From Viridibacillus soli (GTDB lineage Bacteria; Bacillota; Bacilli; Bacillales_A; Planococcaceae): a stretch of DNA of 64,000 nt. Below the pieces are notes generated by a model. That model worked only from the letters and a program-made list of their open reading frames with translations, searched no databases and had not been told where the DNA came from. The position numbers and the translations under genes were made by a program. Location: positions 1-64,000 of the forward strand of contig NZ_JAEOAH010000005.1 in assembly GCF_016612995.1 (NCBI RefSeq), given 5' to 3'. How positions within the stretch are numbered: position 1 is the stretch's first letter; every line of letters begins with the position of its first letter. This document shows, piece after piece, positions 36,924 to 45,895 of this stretch.

Positions 36924-37463
36924 ATGAAAAAATGGTATTTAGCACCGTTAGCTGCAGTACTTTTATTAGCTGGTTGTAACGACACTGAGGACAAAAAAAC
37001 AGAAAGCGATAAAAAAGACGCTCAGAAAACGGAACAAACAGAAAAAGAGGATTCTGCTAATAAAACACAAGAAAAAGCACCAGTATTCTATAAAATTGGC
37101 GACGTTGTAAAATTAGATGGCATAGAATTAACAATTAAAAGCGCCGAATATACAGAAGAGGATGAGTATTCTAAGGCAGAGAAGGACAAAGTAATTACAC
37201 TGGCAGTTAGCGTTACAAACACAACGGATAAAACGATCCATGCAGATAGTTCTGACTTCTATATTTTCGATAAAAAAGGTAATCAATTAGAGGAATACTA
37301 CGGTTATGATCAGTTCGCTATTAATAAAGATTTAGAAAAAGGTCAAACAGCGAGCAGTAAATTATATTTTGATGTGACGGCAGAGAAGACATTTGAGTTA
37401 AAGTATGAACCAGCATTCTTAGAGCAATCAAAAGAAGTAAAATGGAAAATTGAAATGGATTAA
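36924..37463 (+). CDS. DUF4352-type lipoprotein
   Basis: A 179-residue secreted lipoprotein. The signal peptide ends in the lipobox LLAGC with the lipidated Cys18. A charged linker (about 20-52, Lys/Glu/Gln) leads to an immunoglobulin-like DUF4352 domain, with IGDVVKLDGIELTIKSAEY, the LAVSVTNTTDKTI strand and KLYFDVTAEKTFELKYEP. Such domains are common in Bacillales surface lipoproteins; no function is known. Good start context (GGAAGAGGG) and its own terminator. Monocistronic. Confidence 0.8.
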   Translation: MKKWYLAPLAAVLLLAGCNDTEDKKTESDKKDAQKTEQTEKEDSANKTQEKAPVFYKIGDVVKLDGIELTIKSAEYTEEDEYSKAEKDKVITLAVSVTNTTDKTIHADSSDFYIFDKKGNQLEEYYGYDQFAINKDLEKGQTASSKLYFDVTAEKTFELKYEPAFLEQSKEVKWKIEMD

Positions 37464-37467
37464 AGAT

Positions 37468-37497
37468 GGGCGGTGGTTAAGTAACCATCGCTTTTTT
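37468..37497 (+). terminator. Terminator of the lipoprotein gene
   Basis: GCGGTGGTTA/TAACCATCGC stem with CUUUUUU tail. Transposase remnant sequence begins right after it. Confidence 0.85.
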
Positions 37498-37605
37498 ATG
37501 TCAACATATTTGGAGCCTGATGAAATCTCCAACATGCACAAATCACGTTGGGAAATTGAGCGATTTTTAAATGGATTGAAAAACTTGATACGTATATGCA
37601 AAATA
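37498..37605 (+). pseudogene. IS4-family transposase scrap (YREK region)
   Basis: About 35 codons read MSTYLEPDEISNMHKSR, then WEIERFLNGLKNLIRI. They keep the IS4 YREK spacing (Y/H-2-R-3-E-6-K), with the Tyr changed to His. The rest of the transposase is missing on both sides. It is a dead fragment between two terminators; the longer open frame from 37450 runs from the lipoprotein stop into the glnA end and is not a gene. Confidence 0.6.
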
Positions 37606-37648
37606 AATAAATCCGCAAAAAAAATATTCGTAAAAATTCCGTGGGCAA

Positions 37649-37687
37649 ATAAAAACCCGTTGAAGCCTAGAGCCTCAACGGGTTTAA
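37649..37687 (-). terminator. Terminator of glnRA
   Basis: AAACCCGTTGAGGCT/AGCCTCAACGGGTTT-type stem followed by U5 on the minus strand, four bases after the glnA stop. Confidence 0.9.
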
Positions 37688-37690
37688 CTA

Positions 37691-39025
37691 TTAATACATT
37701 TTCAAGTATTGCTCACGTTCCCAAGGGTGTACTTGTGTGCGGAACATGTCAAACTCAATTTCTTTTGCTTCCATAAAGTTAGCGTAGATATGCTCACCAA
37801 GTGCTTCTTTAGCAACTTCGTCATTAGCTAATGCAATTAGGGCATCATCTAAGTTAGCTGGTAAGTTTGTAATACCGTGTTCAGCGCGTTCTTTTGCATC
37901 CATCACGTAGATGTTGCGATCAACTGCTGCAGGCGGTGTTAATTGTTGTTCGATACCGACAAGACCTGATTCCAAAATAACGGCCATTGCTAGGTATGGG
38001 TTTGCAGCTGGGTCAACTGAGCGTACTTCGACACGAGTTGATAGGCCGCGTGATGCTGGGATACGGATTAATGGACTACGATTTTGACCTGACCACGCTA
38101 CGTAACATGGCGCTTCATAACCTGGTACTAAACGTTTGTATGAGTTTACAGTTGGGTTTGTGATTGCTGTAAATCCTTGTACGTGTTTTAGTACGCCAGC
38201 CATGAATTGCATTGCTGTTTTACTTAAGCCAATTTCAGCTGATTCATCATAGAATACATTTTCCTTACCATTGAATAGTGATACGTTACAGTGCATACCT
38301 GAACCGTTTACACCGTAAAGTGGTTTTGGCATAAATGTTGCATGTAGACCGTGTTTACGAGCGATTGTTTTAACAACTAATTTAAATGTTTGGATGTTAT
38401 CACATGCTGTAATAGCATCTGCATATTTGAAGTCGATTTCGTGTTGCCCTGGAGCTACTTCATGGTGAGATGCTTCAATTTCAAAGCCCATTTCTTCCAG
38501 TTCAAGTACGATATCACGACGGCAGTTTTCACCTAAGTCAGTTGGTGCCAAGTCAAAGTAACCACCATGGTCATTTAACTCAAGAGTTGGTTCGCCGCGG
38601 TCATCTAATTTGAATAAGAAGAATTCTGGCTCAGGTCCTAAGTTGAAGCTTGTGAAGCCCATTTTTTCCATATGTTTAAGTACGCGTTTTAAGTTGTTAC
38701 GTGGATCTCCAGCAAATGGTGTTCCGTCTGCTTTGTATACGTCACAGATGAATCGGCAAACTGTACCTTTACCATTAGTCCACGGGAATACGATGAAAGT
38801 ATCTAAATCAGGGTAGAGATACATATCTGATTCTTCAATACGAACAAATCCTTCTATTGAAGAACCGTCGAACATCATTTTATTATCTAATGCTTTATCA
38901 AGTTGACTTACAGGAATTTCAACGTTTTTGATTGTTCCTAGAATGTCTGTAAATTGTAAACGGATGAACTTAACTTCTTTTTCTAATACTAATTTCTTAA
39001 TGTCTTCTTTTGTGAATTTTCCCAT
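37691..39025 (-). CDS. glnA: Glutamine synthetase, type I
   Basis: A 444-residue class I-alpha glutamine synthetase that makes glutamine from glutamate, ammonia and ATP. Its feedback-inhibited form also controls GlnR and TnrA in Bacillales. Motifs include [17 protein letters not shown], the metal site [42 protein letters not shown] and [12 protein letters not shown]. The ATG at 39025 follows GGAGAG and gives the same length as B. subtilis GlnA. It is cotranscribed with glnR. Confidence 0.97.
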   Translation of the reverse strand: MGKFTKEDIKKLVLEKEVKFIRLQFTDILGTIKNVEIPVSQLDKALDNKMMFDGSSIEGFVRIEESDMYLYPDLDTFIVFPWTNGKGTVCRFICDVYKADGTPFAGDPRNNLKRVLKHMEKMGFTSFNLGPEPEFFLFKLDDRGEPTLELNDHGGYFDLAPTDLGENCRRDIVLELEEMGFEIEASHHEVAPGQHEIDFKYADAITACDNIQTFKLVVKTIARKHGLHATFMPKPLYGVNGSGMHCNVSLFNGKENVFYDESAEIGLSKTAMQFMAGVLKHVQGFTAITNPTVNSYKRLVPGYEAPCYVAWSGQNRSPLIRIPASRGLSTRVEVRSVDPAANPYLAMAVILESGLVGIEQQLTPPAAVDRNIYVMDAKERAEHGITNLPANLDDALIALANDEVAKEALGEHIYANFMEAKEIEFDMFRTQVHPWEREQYLKMY

Positions 39026-39071
39026 TTTATTCACTCTCCACATGTAAAAATTTTATATTCTACTCAGCTTC

Positions 39072-39455
39072 TCATTGAAAGAAACGAGATAAATCCCCTT
39101 GACGAATAGAAGTTCTTTGAAGGCGTTGAGCTTGCTGCATTTCTTCTCGCAATATGCGACGTAGGTCTGCGTCGGTAATGTCTTTCTTCCCGAGGTTAGC
39201 AATTGCGGGTTCATTTTTTAAAGCGAATACTTTCTTAATACCTGCCATATTGATACCCTGCTCCAACAAGTCCTTAATTTCAAGCAGCGAATCGACATCA
39301 TTTAAGGAGAACATACGGCGATTGCCTTCTGTTCTTGCAGGTTCGATTAAATTATGTTCTTCATAATATCTAATCTGACGAGCTGTTAAATCTGTCAGCT
39401 GCATGACTATACTAATTGGGAGTAATGGCATTGATCTTCGTATTTCACGACTCAT
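39072..39455 (-). CDS. glnR: Nitrogen-status repressor GlnR
   Basis: A 127-residue MerR-family repressor that binds TGTNA-N7-TNACA operators when complexed with feedback-inhibited glutamine synthetase. The N-terminal winged helix reads [19 protein letters not shown] and [20 protein letters not shown]. The C-terminal tail, which senses GlnA, ends [10 protein letters not shown]. The ATG at 39455 has GAAGG eight bases before it. A matching operator and SigA promoter lie upstream. Confidence 0.96.
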   Translation of the reverse strand: MSREIRRSMPLLPISIVMQLTDLTARQIRYYEEHNLIEPARTEGNRRMFSLNDVDSLLEIKDLLEQGINMAGIKKVFALKNEPAIANLGKKDITDADLRRILREEMQQAQRLQRTSIRQGDLSRFFQ

Positions 39456-39483
39456 ATCATTCACCTTCCCCTTTACAAGTTAA

Positions 39484-39534
39484 ATAATACATCATGTTAG
39501 ATTTTCTGTCAATACCATGTCATATAACATAACA
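39484..39534 (-). promoter_or_regulatory. glnRA promoter with GlnR/TnrA operator
   Basis: Minus strand: TTGACA (39507-39512), 17 bases, TATTAT (39484-39489). Just upstream lies TGTTATGTTATATGACA (39518-39534), an exact match to TGTNA-N7-TNACA. A second, one-mismatch copy (TGACAGAAAATCTAACA) overlaps the -35. This indicates autoregulation. Confidence 0.85.
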
Positions 39535-39546
39535 TAACTATTTAAG

Positions 39547-39593
39547 TATAGAAAAAGCTTAGAGCCACAATGGTTTCTAAGCTTTTTCTATAC
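39547..39593 (-). terminator. Terminator of the ynbB-like gene
   Basis: A long stem TATAGAAAAAGCTTAGA paired with TCTAAGCTTTTTCTATA (one asymmetry), with a central loop. A/T runs on both sides allow function in either direction. Confidence 0.75.
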
Positions 39594-39632
39594 TCAAAAT
39601 TCTCAATTAATACTGTATTTTTATTGGGAATT

Positions 39633-40883
39633 TTATTTTTCTAATTTTTGCACTGCACTTAATGTAGCGTATTTTACATGTTCATACGTTAAACCACCTT
39701 GAACATAAGCAGTGTATGGCGGGCGAATTGGACCATCAGCAGACAATTCAATACTTGCGCCTTGTATAAATGTACCCGCTGCCATAATTACATCATCCAC
39801 ATATCCCGGCATATATGCTGGTTCAGGTGCAAAATGGGCGTTTATTGGTGAACTCGCTTGAATAGCCTGGCAAAAAGAAATCATTTGATCAGCAGTTTTG
39901 AATGAAACCGATTGAATTAAATCCGTACGTGGTGCTGAATAATGCGGTGAAGTTGTCATTCCAATCGATTCAAGCATCGCAGAAGTGAATATTGCACCTT
40001 TTACTGCTTGTGCAACTACATGCGGTGCTAAGAAGAAACCCTGATAGAAGTCCGCAAGCGCATTCAAAGTAGGACCTGCTTCTGCACCGATTCCTGGTGA
40101 AGTCATGCGGAATGCACATTGCTCCACTAAATTTGCACGCCCAGCAATATAGCCACCAATTTTAGCTAAGCCACCACCTGGATTTTTAATTAGTGAGCCC
40201 GCCATTAAATCTGCACCAATGTCAGTTGGTTCAATTTCTTCAACAAATTCTCCGTAGCAGTTATCTACGAATATAATAGCTGATGGTTGAATTTCACGTA
40301 TTTTTTTAATCATATCAGCAATTTGTTCTACTGTGAAAGAAGGACGTGATGCATATCCTTTTGAACGTTGAATTGCGATGACTTTTGTTTTCTCAGAAAC
40401 AGCCTTTTTCACTGTATCCCAGTCAACGTCTATATCATTGACTAGATCAATATGTTGATAGCCAATATTAAAGTCTTTTAATGAACCGGTGTCTTTATCA
40501 CCACCATCAACAATTGATTGTAGTGTATCATAAGGTTCTCCGGTAATATACATTAGCTCATCTCCCGGGCGCAATACACCAAAGAGACTCAAAGTAATGG
40601 CATGGGTGCCAGAAATAATTTGTGGACGTACGATACAAGCTTCTGCACCGAAAACTTCCGCATAAACGCGCTCTAAATTGTCACGTCCTTCATCATCATA
40701 GCCATAGCCACTTGATGGATGCATATGAAAATCACTTACTTGATGGTTACGAAAAGCTGCTAAAACTTTTTGTTGATTGAAGAAAGCCACTTCATCGACG
40801 TGATCATGGTAAGGCTTAATTAGTACTTCAATTTCTTTTGCTTTCATTAATAATTTTTTACTAAATGTTGTTGAATACGTCAT
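39633..40883 (-). CDS. ynbB: PLP enzyme of the YnbB/aluminium-resistance family
   Basis: A 416-residue fold-type I PLP enzyme of the Cys/Met metabolism group, often annotated as methionine gamma-lyase family or aluminium resistance protein. Asp207 (FVDNCYGEF) and the PLP lysine Lys233 (GSLIKNPGGG) are visible. The N-terminal FHMHPSSGYGYDDEGRD is typical of this family. The in vivo reaction is not established. The neighbour glnR is the same as in B. subtilis, though hflX is not upstream here. Confidence 0.88.
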   Translation of the reverse strand: MTYSTTFSKKLLMKAKEIEVLIKPYHDHVDEVAFFNQQKVLAAFRNHQVSDFHMHPSSGYGYDDEGRDNLERVYAEVFGAEACIVRPQIISGTHAITLSLFGVLRPGDELMYITGEPYDTLQSIVDGGDKDTGSLKDFNIGYQHIDLVNDIDVDWDTVKKAVSEKTKVIAIQRSKGYASRPSFTVEQIADMIKKIREIQPSAIIFVDNCYGEFVEEIEPTDIGADLMAGSLIKNPGGGLAKIGGYIAGRANLVEQCAFRMTSPGIGAEAGPTLNALADFYQGFFLAPHVVAQAVKGAIFTSAMLESIGMTTSPHYSAPRTDLIQSVSFKTADQMISFCQAIQASSPINAHFAPEPAYMPGYVDDVIMAAGTFIQGASIELSADGPIRPPYTAYVQGGLTYEHVKYATLSAVQKLEK

Positions 40884-41021
40884 TTGTTTGGCTCCTTTTT
40901 ACTTTTCCATTACTATCTTATCAATAACAACCAAAGAGTCAACAATCCGGTCTGTAAAACTTGTATTTATCACTATTTTTGGTACAATTCAAGGACGTTC
41001 TTAGAAAGTTGAGGATCTATT

Positions 41022-41639
41022 ATGGCATGGGATGTATTTAGTATTATCGGTACAATTGCTTTTGCTATTTCTGGCGCAATTGTTGCAATGGAAGAAGAAT
41101 ATGATTTGTTTGGTGTTTACTTACTTGGTATCGTGACTGCATTTGGCGGAGGGGCTGTTCGAAATACACTTATAGGCGTACCTGTCTCTGCTCTTTGGGA
41201 GCAGGAGACAATGTTCCAAATTGCACTTATTTCAATTACTATTGTTTTTATATTCCCTCAAAATTTGCTGAAGCATTGGCATCGGTGGGGCAATTTCTTT
41301 GATGCTATTGGCTTATCAGCATTTGCAATTCAAGGTGCATTATTTGCTGTAAGATTAGATTTACCAATTAGTGCGGCGATTGTAGCTGCTGTATTAACCG
41401 GCTCAGGCGGCGGTATTATCCGCGATTTATTGGCTGGTCGTAAGCCACTTGTATTGCGTGAAGAAGTTTATGCCGTATGGGCGGCAATTGCTGGTGTAAT
41501 TGTTGGTTTAGGCCTATTCAAACAAGATATATGGCTGTACGTAATATTTGTTAGTATGACCGCTCTTCGTGTATTATCATACATGAGAAATTGGCGACTA
41601 CCATTAAAATCATTACGAAATAATAATTCTTTAAAATAA
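41022..41639 (+). CDS. TRIC-type cation channel family protein (UPF0126)
   Basis: A 205-residue membrane protein with seven helices arranged as two homologous halves. Each half has the glycine-rich motif: FGGGAVRNTLIG (about residue 42-53) and GSGGGIIRDLLAG (about 128-140). These are the hallmark of the bacterial TRIC trimeric intracellular cation channel family (UPF0126, YvgT in B. subtilis). It probably conducts K+ or Na+ to balance charge. The gene is monocistronic and opposite in direction to its neighbours. Confidence 0.88.
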   Translation: MAWDVFSIIGTIAFAISGAIVAMEEEYDLFGVYLLGIVTAFGGGAVRNTLIGVPVSALWEQETMFQIALISITIVFIFPQNLLKHWHRWGNFFDAIGLSAFAIQGALFAVRLDLPISAAIVAAVLTGSGGGIIRDLLAGRKPLVLREEVYAVWAAIAGVIVGLGLFKQDIWLYVIFVSMTALRVLSYMRNWRLPLKSLRNNNSLK

Positions 41640-41674
41640 AAAAGACGAATCAATTTACGATTCGTCTTTTTTGG
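41636..41674. terminator. Bidirectional terminator TRIC gene / rhodanese
   Basis: AAAAAAGACGAATC/GATTCGTCTTTTTT stem with an ATTTAC-like loop, between convergent genes. Confidence 0.9.
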
Positions 41675-41680
41675 ATTAAC

Positions 41681-41980
41681 TTAAAATTCCAACTCGCCTT
41701 CCCACGCGAGCATACCGCCTTCCATATTCGTCACATCATAACCTAGGCCAGTAAGGTACGAGCATGCACTGCCGCTACGGCCACCTGCGTGACAGATGAA
41801 AATATATGGTTTTGTTTTATCTAATTCATCGATTCTGTCAGGTAATGAGCCTAGCGGAATATGAATTGCGCCTGGAATCACACCATTTGCTACTTCTTCG
41901 TCTTCACGTACATCTACTAAAAATAAATCTTCATTTGCATCAACTTTGTCTAAAAGTTCCGTTGTTGTAATAGTTTTCAT
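41681..41980 (-). CDS. Single-domain rhodanese-like protein
   Basis: A 99-residue stand-alone rhodanese domain that can carry a persulfide sulfur. The active-site loop is ICHAGGRS with Cys63. LVDVREDEEVANGVIPGAIHIP is the family's first half. There is no signal peptide, so it is cytoplasmic. It may supply sulfur for tRNA or cofactor modification, but no specific partner gene is adjacent. Confidence 0.88.
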   Translation of the reverse strand: MKTITTTELLDKVDANEDLFLVDVREDEEVANGVIPGAIHIPLGSLPDRIDELDKTKPYIFICHAGGRSGSACSYLTGLGYDVTNMEGGMLAWEGELEF

Positions 41981-42041
41981 TATTAAAGTCCTCCATTATC
42001 GGTCAATCTTTTTAAATACCTCTATTAGTATAGCGAGAAAT

Positions 42042-42073
42042 AAAAAATCCGGCTAGTACTTATACTAGCCGAA
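42042..42073 (-). terminator. Terminator of hfq
   Basis: GGCTAGTA/TACTAGCC stem followed by AUUUUUUA on the minus strand, just after the hfq stop. Confidence 0.85.
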
Positions 42074-42079
42074 CTAATG

Positions 42080-42310
42080 TTATGCTTCATCATCCTGAGA
42101 AATATTAACGGATTTTGAAGGGGCGAATGTAGAAATGGCATGTTTGTAAATCAAATGTTGCTTACCTTCAGATTCTAATAATACTGTGAAATTATCATAT
42201 GATTTTATGACACCCTTTAATTGAAAGCCATTTAGCAAGAAAACGGTTACGAAAATTCCGTTTTTGCGCATCTGATTTAGAAACGCATCTTGTAAGTTAA
42301 TTGATTTCAT
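42080..42310 (-). CDS. hfq: RNA chaperone Hfq
   Basis: A 76-residue Sm-like hexameric RNA-binding protein. It has the Sm1 motif ([42 protein letters not shown]) and the Sm2 motif with the KHAISTF signature (here [11 protein letters not shown]). Hfq aids some sRNA-mRNA pairings; its role in Bacillales is modest. It follows miaA, the standard linkage. Confidence 0.95.
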   Translation of the reverse strand: MKSINLQDAFLNQMRKNGIFVTVFLLNGFQLKGVIKSYDNFTVLLESEGKQHLIYKHAISTFAPSKSVNISQDDEA

Positions 42311-42382
42311 ACAAAGCCACTCCCTCTTCTATTATAAAATCTTCTCAATAGATTGTATTCGATTTCATTTAGAAAAAACCCT

Positions 42383-43300
42383 TTAAAATTCCAATATTTC
42401 TCTAATTATTTTTTCTGTGCCATCTAAGCTATTAAACCATCTTACATCCATTTTGTTACGGAAATACGTGAGTTGACGCTTCGCATAACGTCTGGAGTTT
42501 TGTTTTAATTGCTCTGTGGCATTTTCTAGGTAACATTTACCATCAAAATAAGCGTATATTTCCTTGTAACCAATAGCTTGCACCGATTGCACGTCGCGAA
42601 TATCCTTTTTCCAAAGAGCCTCGACTTCAGCAAGTAGCCCCTGCTCCAACATCAGGTCAACACGTTTATTTATTCGGTCATATAACAGTTCACGGTCCAT
42701 ATTTAAACCCATAATTAAATGTTTATAAAGCGGTTTGTTACCTTGATTTTGCTCATCAGAAGATTTTGCAACCCCACTTTGCTCAACCATTTCAAGCGCT
42801 CGAATTACACGTCTTGTATTATTCGGATGGATCGTTTCAGCTGTTTTCGGATCGAGCTTCGCTAATTTCGCATGCATCGCCTCAGGTCCCACTTCTGAAA
42901 GCTCTGTATAATAAGCTTCACGCGCTACTTCATCAATCTTTTCTTCCGTGAAGCGATAATCAAACAATACCGCTTGAATATAAAGGCCTGTCCCTCCAAC
43001 AATGATAGGGAATTTACCCTTAGCTCGGATGAAATCTATACGTTCACGCACAAGCTGCTGATATTCAGCGACTGAAAACGATTCAGTTGGCTCTTTAATG
43101 CTAAGTAAATGATGGGGTATACCGCCCATCTCAGCTTCTGTAATTTTAGCTGTACCGATATTCAATTCTTTATAAATTTGCATGGAGTCACCATTAATAA
43201 TTTCTCCATTTAACTGCTTCGCCAGCTCTATACTAAGGGCTGTTTTGCCAGAAGCAGTAGGGCCAACAATAGCAATTACATCTAAATCTTGTCGTCTCAT
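42383..43300 (-). CDS. miaA: tRNA dimethylallyltransferase MiaA
   Basis: A 305-residue enzyme that adds a dimethylallyl group to A37 of tRNAs reading UNN codons; MiaB, also in this window, then methylthiolates it. The P-loop GPTASGKTA is at about residues 13-21. [28 protein letters not shown] and the C-terminal [12 protein letters not shown] are conserved. I choose ATG 43300, which overlaps the upstream hydrolase stop (ATGA); a GTG at 43315 is an alternative. Confidence 0.95.
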   Translation of the reverse strand: MRRQDLDVIAIVGPTASGKTALSIELAKQLNGEIINGDSMQIYKELNIGTAKITEAEMGGIPHHLLSIKEPTESFSVAEYQQLVRERIDFIRAKGKFPIIVGGTGLYIQAVLFDYRFTEEKIDEVAREAYYTELSEVGPEAMHAKLAKLDPKTAETIHPNNTRRVIRALEMVEQSGVAKSSDEQNQGNKPLYKHLIMGLNMDRELLYDRINKRVDLMLEQGLLAEVEALWKKDIRDVQSVQAIGYKEIYAYFDGKCYLENATEQLKQNSRRYAKRQLTYFRNKMDVRWFNSLDGTEKIIREILEF

Positions 43301-44217
43301 TCTTTTTCTAACCACCGTATGATTGAGTTGTAAACCTCTTCTCGGTTTACTTCGTTCAATATCTCATGTCTTTTTTCTACAAATAACTGCACTGTAATAT
43401 TCGTTAAACCACAACTTTGATAGCTTTTAGCCACTTTCCAAATTCCTTTACTAAAGCCACCAACAGGATCATCCGCACCACTTATTAAGAGAATCGGTAA
43501 ATCTTTGCGAATGCGGTTCATTTCCTCTCGTTTTGATAGCTTTAAAATACCACCCGTTAAATCTGCGTAAAACTGATTTGTTGCGAGAAATCCACAATTG
43601 TCATCAGCAATATATTTCTTTACTTCAGCTATATCTGATGAAAGCCAATCAAAATCAGTTTGTGTATTTGGAAATGCACGATTAAAATTGCCAAATGACA
43701 ATTTATCTAATAATGGACTTTCTTTTGTTTTACCATGCTTTTTAGCAAGACATTTTGCAAGTATATGTCCAGCTCGATGCGTCACACTAGCTGCGCCCGT
43801 TCCACAGAAGATAGCTTTAGAAAGCGTCTCACTGTGAAGCTCCGTATATCGTCTCGCAATGAATGAACCCATACTATGACCAAATAGAACAGTTGGAGGT
43901 AAATGTAAATCAACTCGGACAAATGCAAGTACTTCATGCACATCTAATACGGCACGATCAAATCCTTGTTCATCTGCATAATATCCTCTTGGCGCTTCAT
44001 TTAACGTAGCTGTTTGCCCATGACCACGATGATCATGCGTAGAAACAATATAATCATGCTCTGTTAAAAATATCGCAAAAACGTCATACCTTGCACTGTG
44101 TTCTGCCATTCCGTGAAGAATATGAATATGGCCCTTTGGCTGTCCAATAGGGCGATAGACGGTCACTGCAATTAGATGACCGTCTGAGGCTTTAATTGTA
44201 TGCGCCACTTTATTCAT
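43297..44217 (-). CDS. Alpha/beta hydrolase, monoacylglycerol-lipase-like
   Basis: A 306-residue serine hydrolase of the Hydrolase_4 / lysophospholipase type. Oxyanion loop [12 protein letters not shown], the HDHRGHGQT motif, and nucleophile Ser115 in [10 protein letters not shown]. The acid is likely Asp in SGADDPVG and the base His in KRHEILNE near the end. It is cytoplasmic with no signal peptide. The start overlaps the glpD stop and its stop overlaps miaA, so it may be part of a glpD-hydrolase-miaA-hfq transcript. Release of glycerol from monoacylglycerols would fit the glpD link, but this is inference. Confidence 0.88.
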   Translation of the reverse strand: MNKVAHTIKASDGHLIAVTVYRPIGQPKGHIHILHGMAEHSARYDVFAIFLTEHDYIVSTHDHRGHGQTATLNEAPRGYYADEQGFDRAVLDVHEVLAFVRVDLHLPPTVLFGHSMGSFIARRYTELHSETLSKAIFCGTGAASVTHRAGHILAKCLAKKHGKTKESPLLDKLSFGNFNRAFPNTQTDFDWLSSDIAEVKKYIADDNCGFLATNQFYADLTGGILKLSKREEMNRIRKDLPILLISGADDPVGGFSKGIWKVAKSYQSCGLTNITVQLFVEKRHEILNEVNREEVYNSIIRWLEKE

Positions 44218-45868
44218 ATAAGTCTTCTTTTGCAAAGTGCGTCGCCTCGTACAGTAACTGGTCTAGCTCTAAACGATAGCTCGCTTCTTCTGCTGCCGTA
44301 TAGGATAAATATTTTTTCATTAGTTGAATGACTGTTTCTTTATGGTCATAAACGCTATCGATATCAAATAATAACCGTCCTGTACGACGGACAAAGAAAT
44401 CAGCTGGTGTTAACGCCATTTCGTATTGAATGGCATAAAGCAACTGCGCATGAATAGCGATTGGTAAATCTTCAACTGTGTTATTCACTTGCAATGTATG
44501 AATAATATTGAATATTTCTTGGATATTCGTACCGTATTTTGAAACAAGCATATGAGCTTCGTCTTTTGTTAAGCCAAATTTCGTACCTTCATACGTTTTA
44601 TTTTTTACATAGGCATCGAAATTTAAAGAGTTAATACTTTTTGCACCAGATAGTGATAAATACTCAGTAGTACATGGACCTGCTTTTTTGAATTGCTTTT
44701 TTTCTATAATTTTATTGACGATATTTTCCGCCATTTTACGATAGCCCGTTAATTTCCCACCGGCAATTGTTAACAAGCCACTTGGCGATTCCCAAATTTC
44801 ATCTTTGCGAGAAATTTCCGAAGGATCTTTCCCTTTTTTAAAAATAAGTGGCCGAACACCTGCCCAGCTCGATTCAACGTCGTTTTTCGTAATTTGGACA
44901 TCCGGGAAAATGTGGTGAATTGTGTCGATTAAATAAATAATATCTTCATCTGTCACAACTGGCTTTACTGGGTTTTCTTCGTAAAAAGTATCTGTTGTCC
45001 CCACATATGTTTTGCCATCTCGAGGGATTGCGAAAACCATTCGGCCATCTGGCGTATCGAAGTATACAGATTGTCGAAGCGGAAAACGGGATTGGTCGAT
45101 AACAATATGTACCCCTTTTGTGAGGCGTAACTGTTTATTGTTACTAATTTGATCTTTTTTACGAACTTCATCTACCCATGGTCCCGTTGCATTCACAACT
45201 GTATTTGCTTGAAGTGTCCAAGTGCGAGATGAGATTTGATCACGGACGACTGCACCTGTAATTTTCGCGTTTTCTACCTTAAACTCTTCTACTTTTGCAT
45301 AATTTAAACAAACAGCGCCGAGTTCAACCGCTTTTTTTATGACTTCAATTGTTAATCGTGCATCATCTGTACGGTATTCTACATAGTAACCCCCGCCAAG
45401 TAAGCCTTCTTTTTTAAGTAACGGTTCTTTTTGCAACGTCACTTCAGAATTCAGCATTTTACGACGCTCAGATTTTTTAACTCCAGCCAATTTGTCGTAC
45501 ACTTTTAAGCCAAGTGAGGTTGAATAAGGTCCAAATGTCCCTCCCTTGTAGAAAGGAAGTAGCATCCACTGAGGGGTTGTAATGTGCACACCATTTTCAT
45601 AAACGATGGCACGTTCCTTCCCTACTTCAGCTACAACACCGACTTGCAATTGTTTTAAATAACGTAAACCACCATGTACAAGCTTCGTTGAACGACTAGA
45701 TGTACCTGCTGCAAAATCCTGCATCTCAACAAGGGCAACGGATAATCCTCTAGAGGCAGCATCAAGAGCAATACCTGCACCTGTAATGCCACCACCAATA
45801 ACTAATACATCAAAAGAATAAGCATCGAGCGTTTCAATAATACTTTCACGTTGAACAGATGAAAACAT
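44210..45868 (-). CDS. glpD: Aerobic glycerol-3-phosphate dehydrogenase GlpD
   Basis: A 552-residue FAD enzyme at the inner membrane that oxidises glycerol-3-phosphate to dihydroxyacetone phosphate and feeds electrons to menaquinone. The FAD-binding motif [21 protein letters not shown] is near the start, [17 protein letters not shown] follows, and the C-terminal DAO domain has RTGRLLFD. The glpFK genes are not here. Its place after mutL is unlike B. subtilis. Confidence 0.95.
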   Translation of the reverse strand: MFSSVQRESIIETLDAYSFDVLVIGGGITGAGIALDAASRGLSVALVEMQDFAAGTSSRSTKLVHGGLRYLKQLQVGVVAEVGKERAIVYENGVHITTPQWMLLPFYKGGTFGPYSTSLGLKVYDKLAGVKKSERRKMLNSEVTLQKEPLLKKEGLLGGGYYVEYRTDDARLTIEVIKKAVELGAVCLNYAKVEEFKVENAKITGAVVRDQISSRTWTLQANTVVNATGPWVDEVRKKDQISNNKQLRLTKGVHIVIDQSRFPLRQSVYFDTPDGRMVFAIPRDGKTYVGTTDTFYEENPVKPVVTDEDIIYLIDTIHHIFPDVQITKNDVESSWAGVRPLIFKKGKDPSEISRKDEIWESPSGLLTIAGGKLTGYRKMAENIVNKIIEKKQFKKAGPCTTEYLSLSGAKSINSLNFDAYVKNKTYEGTKFGLTKDEAHMLVSKYGTNIQEIFNIIHTLQVNNTVEDLPIAIHAQLLYAIQYEMALTPADFFVRRTGRLLFDIDSVYDHKETVIQLMKKYLSYTAAEEASYRLELDQLLYEATHFAKEDLYE

Positions 45869-45895
45869 AATATCTTCCTCCTTATAGCATTAAAA

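Noticed and set aside
37450-37776. 108-codon plus-strand frame after the lipoprotein gene
   Set aside because: It begins inside the lipoprotein coding end, runs through two terminators and an IS4 relic, and ends antisense to glnA; only the relic part is meaningful.
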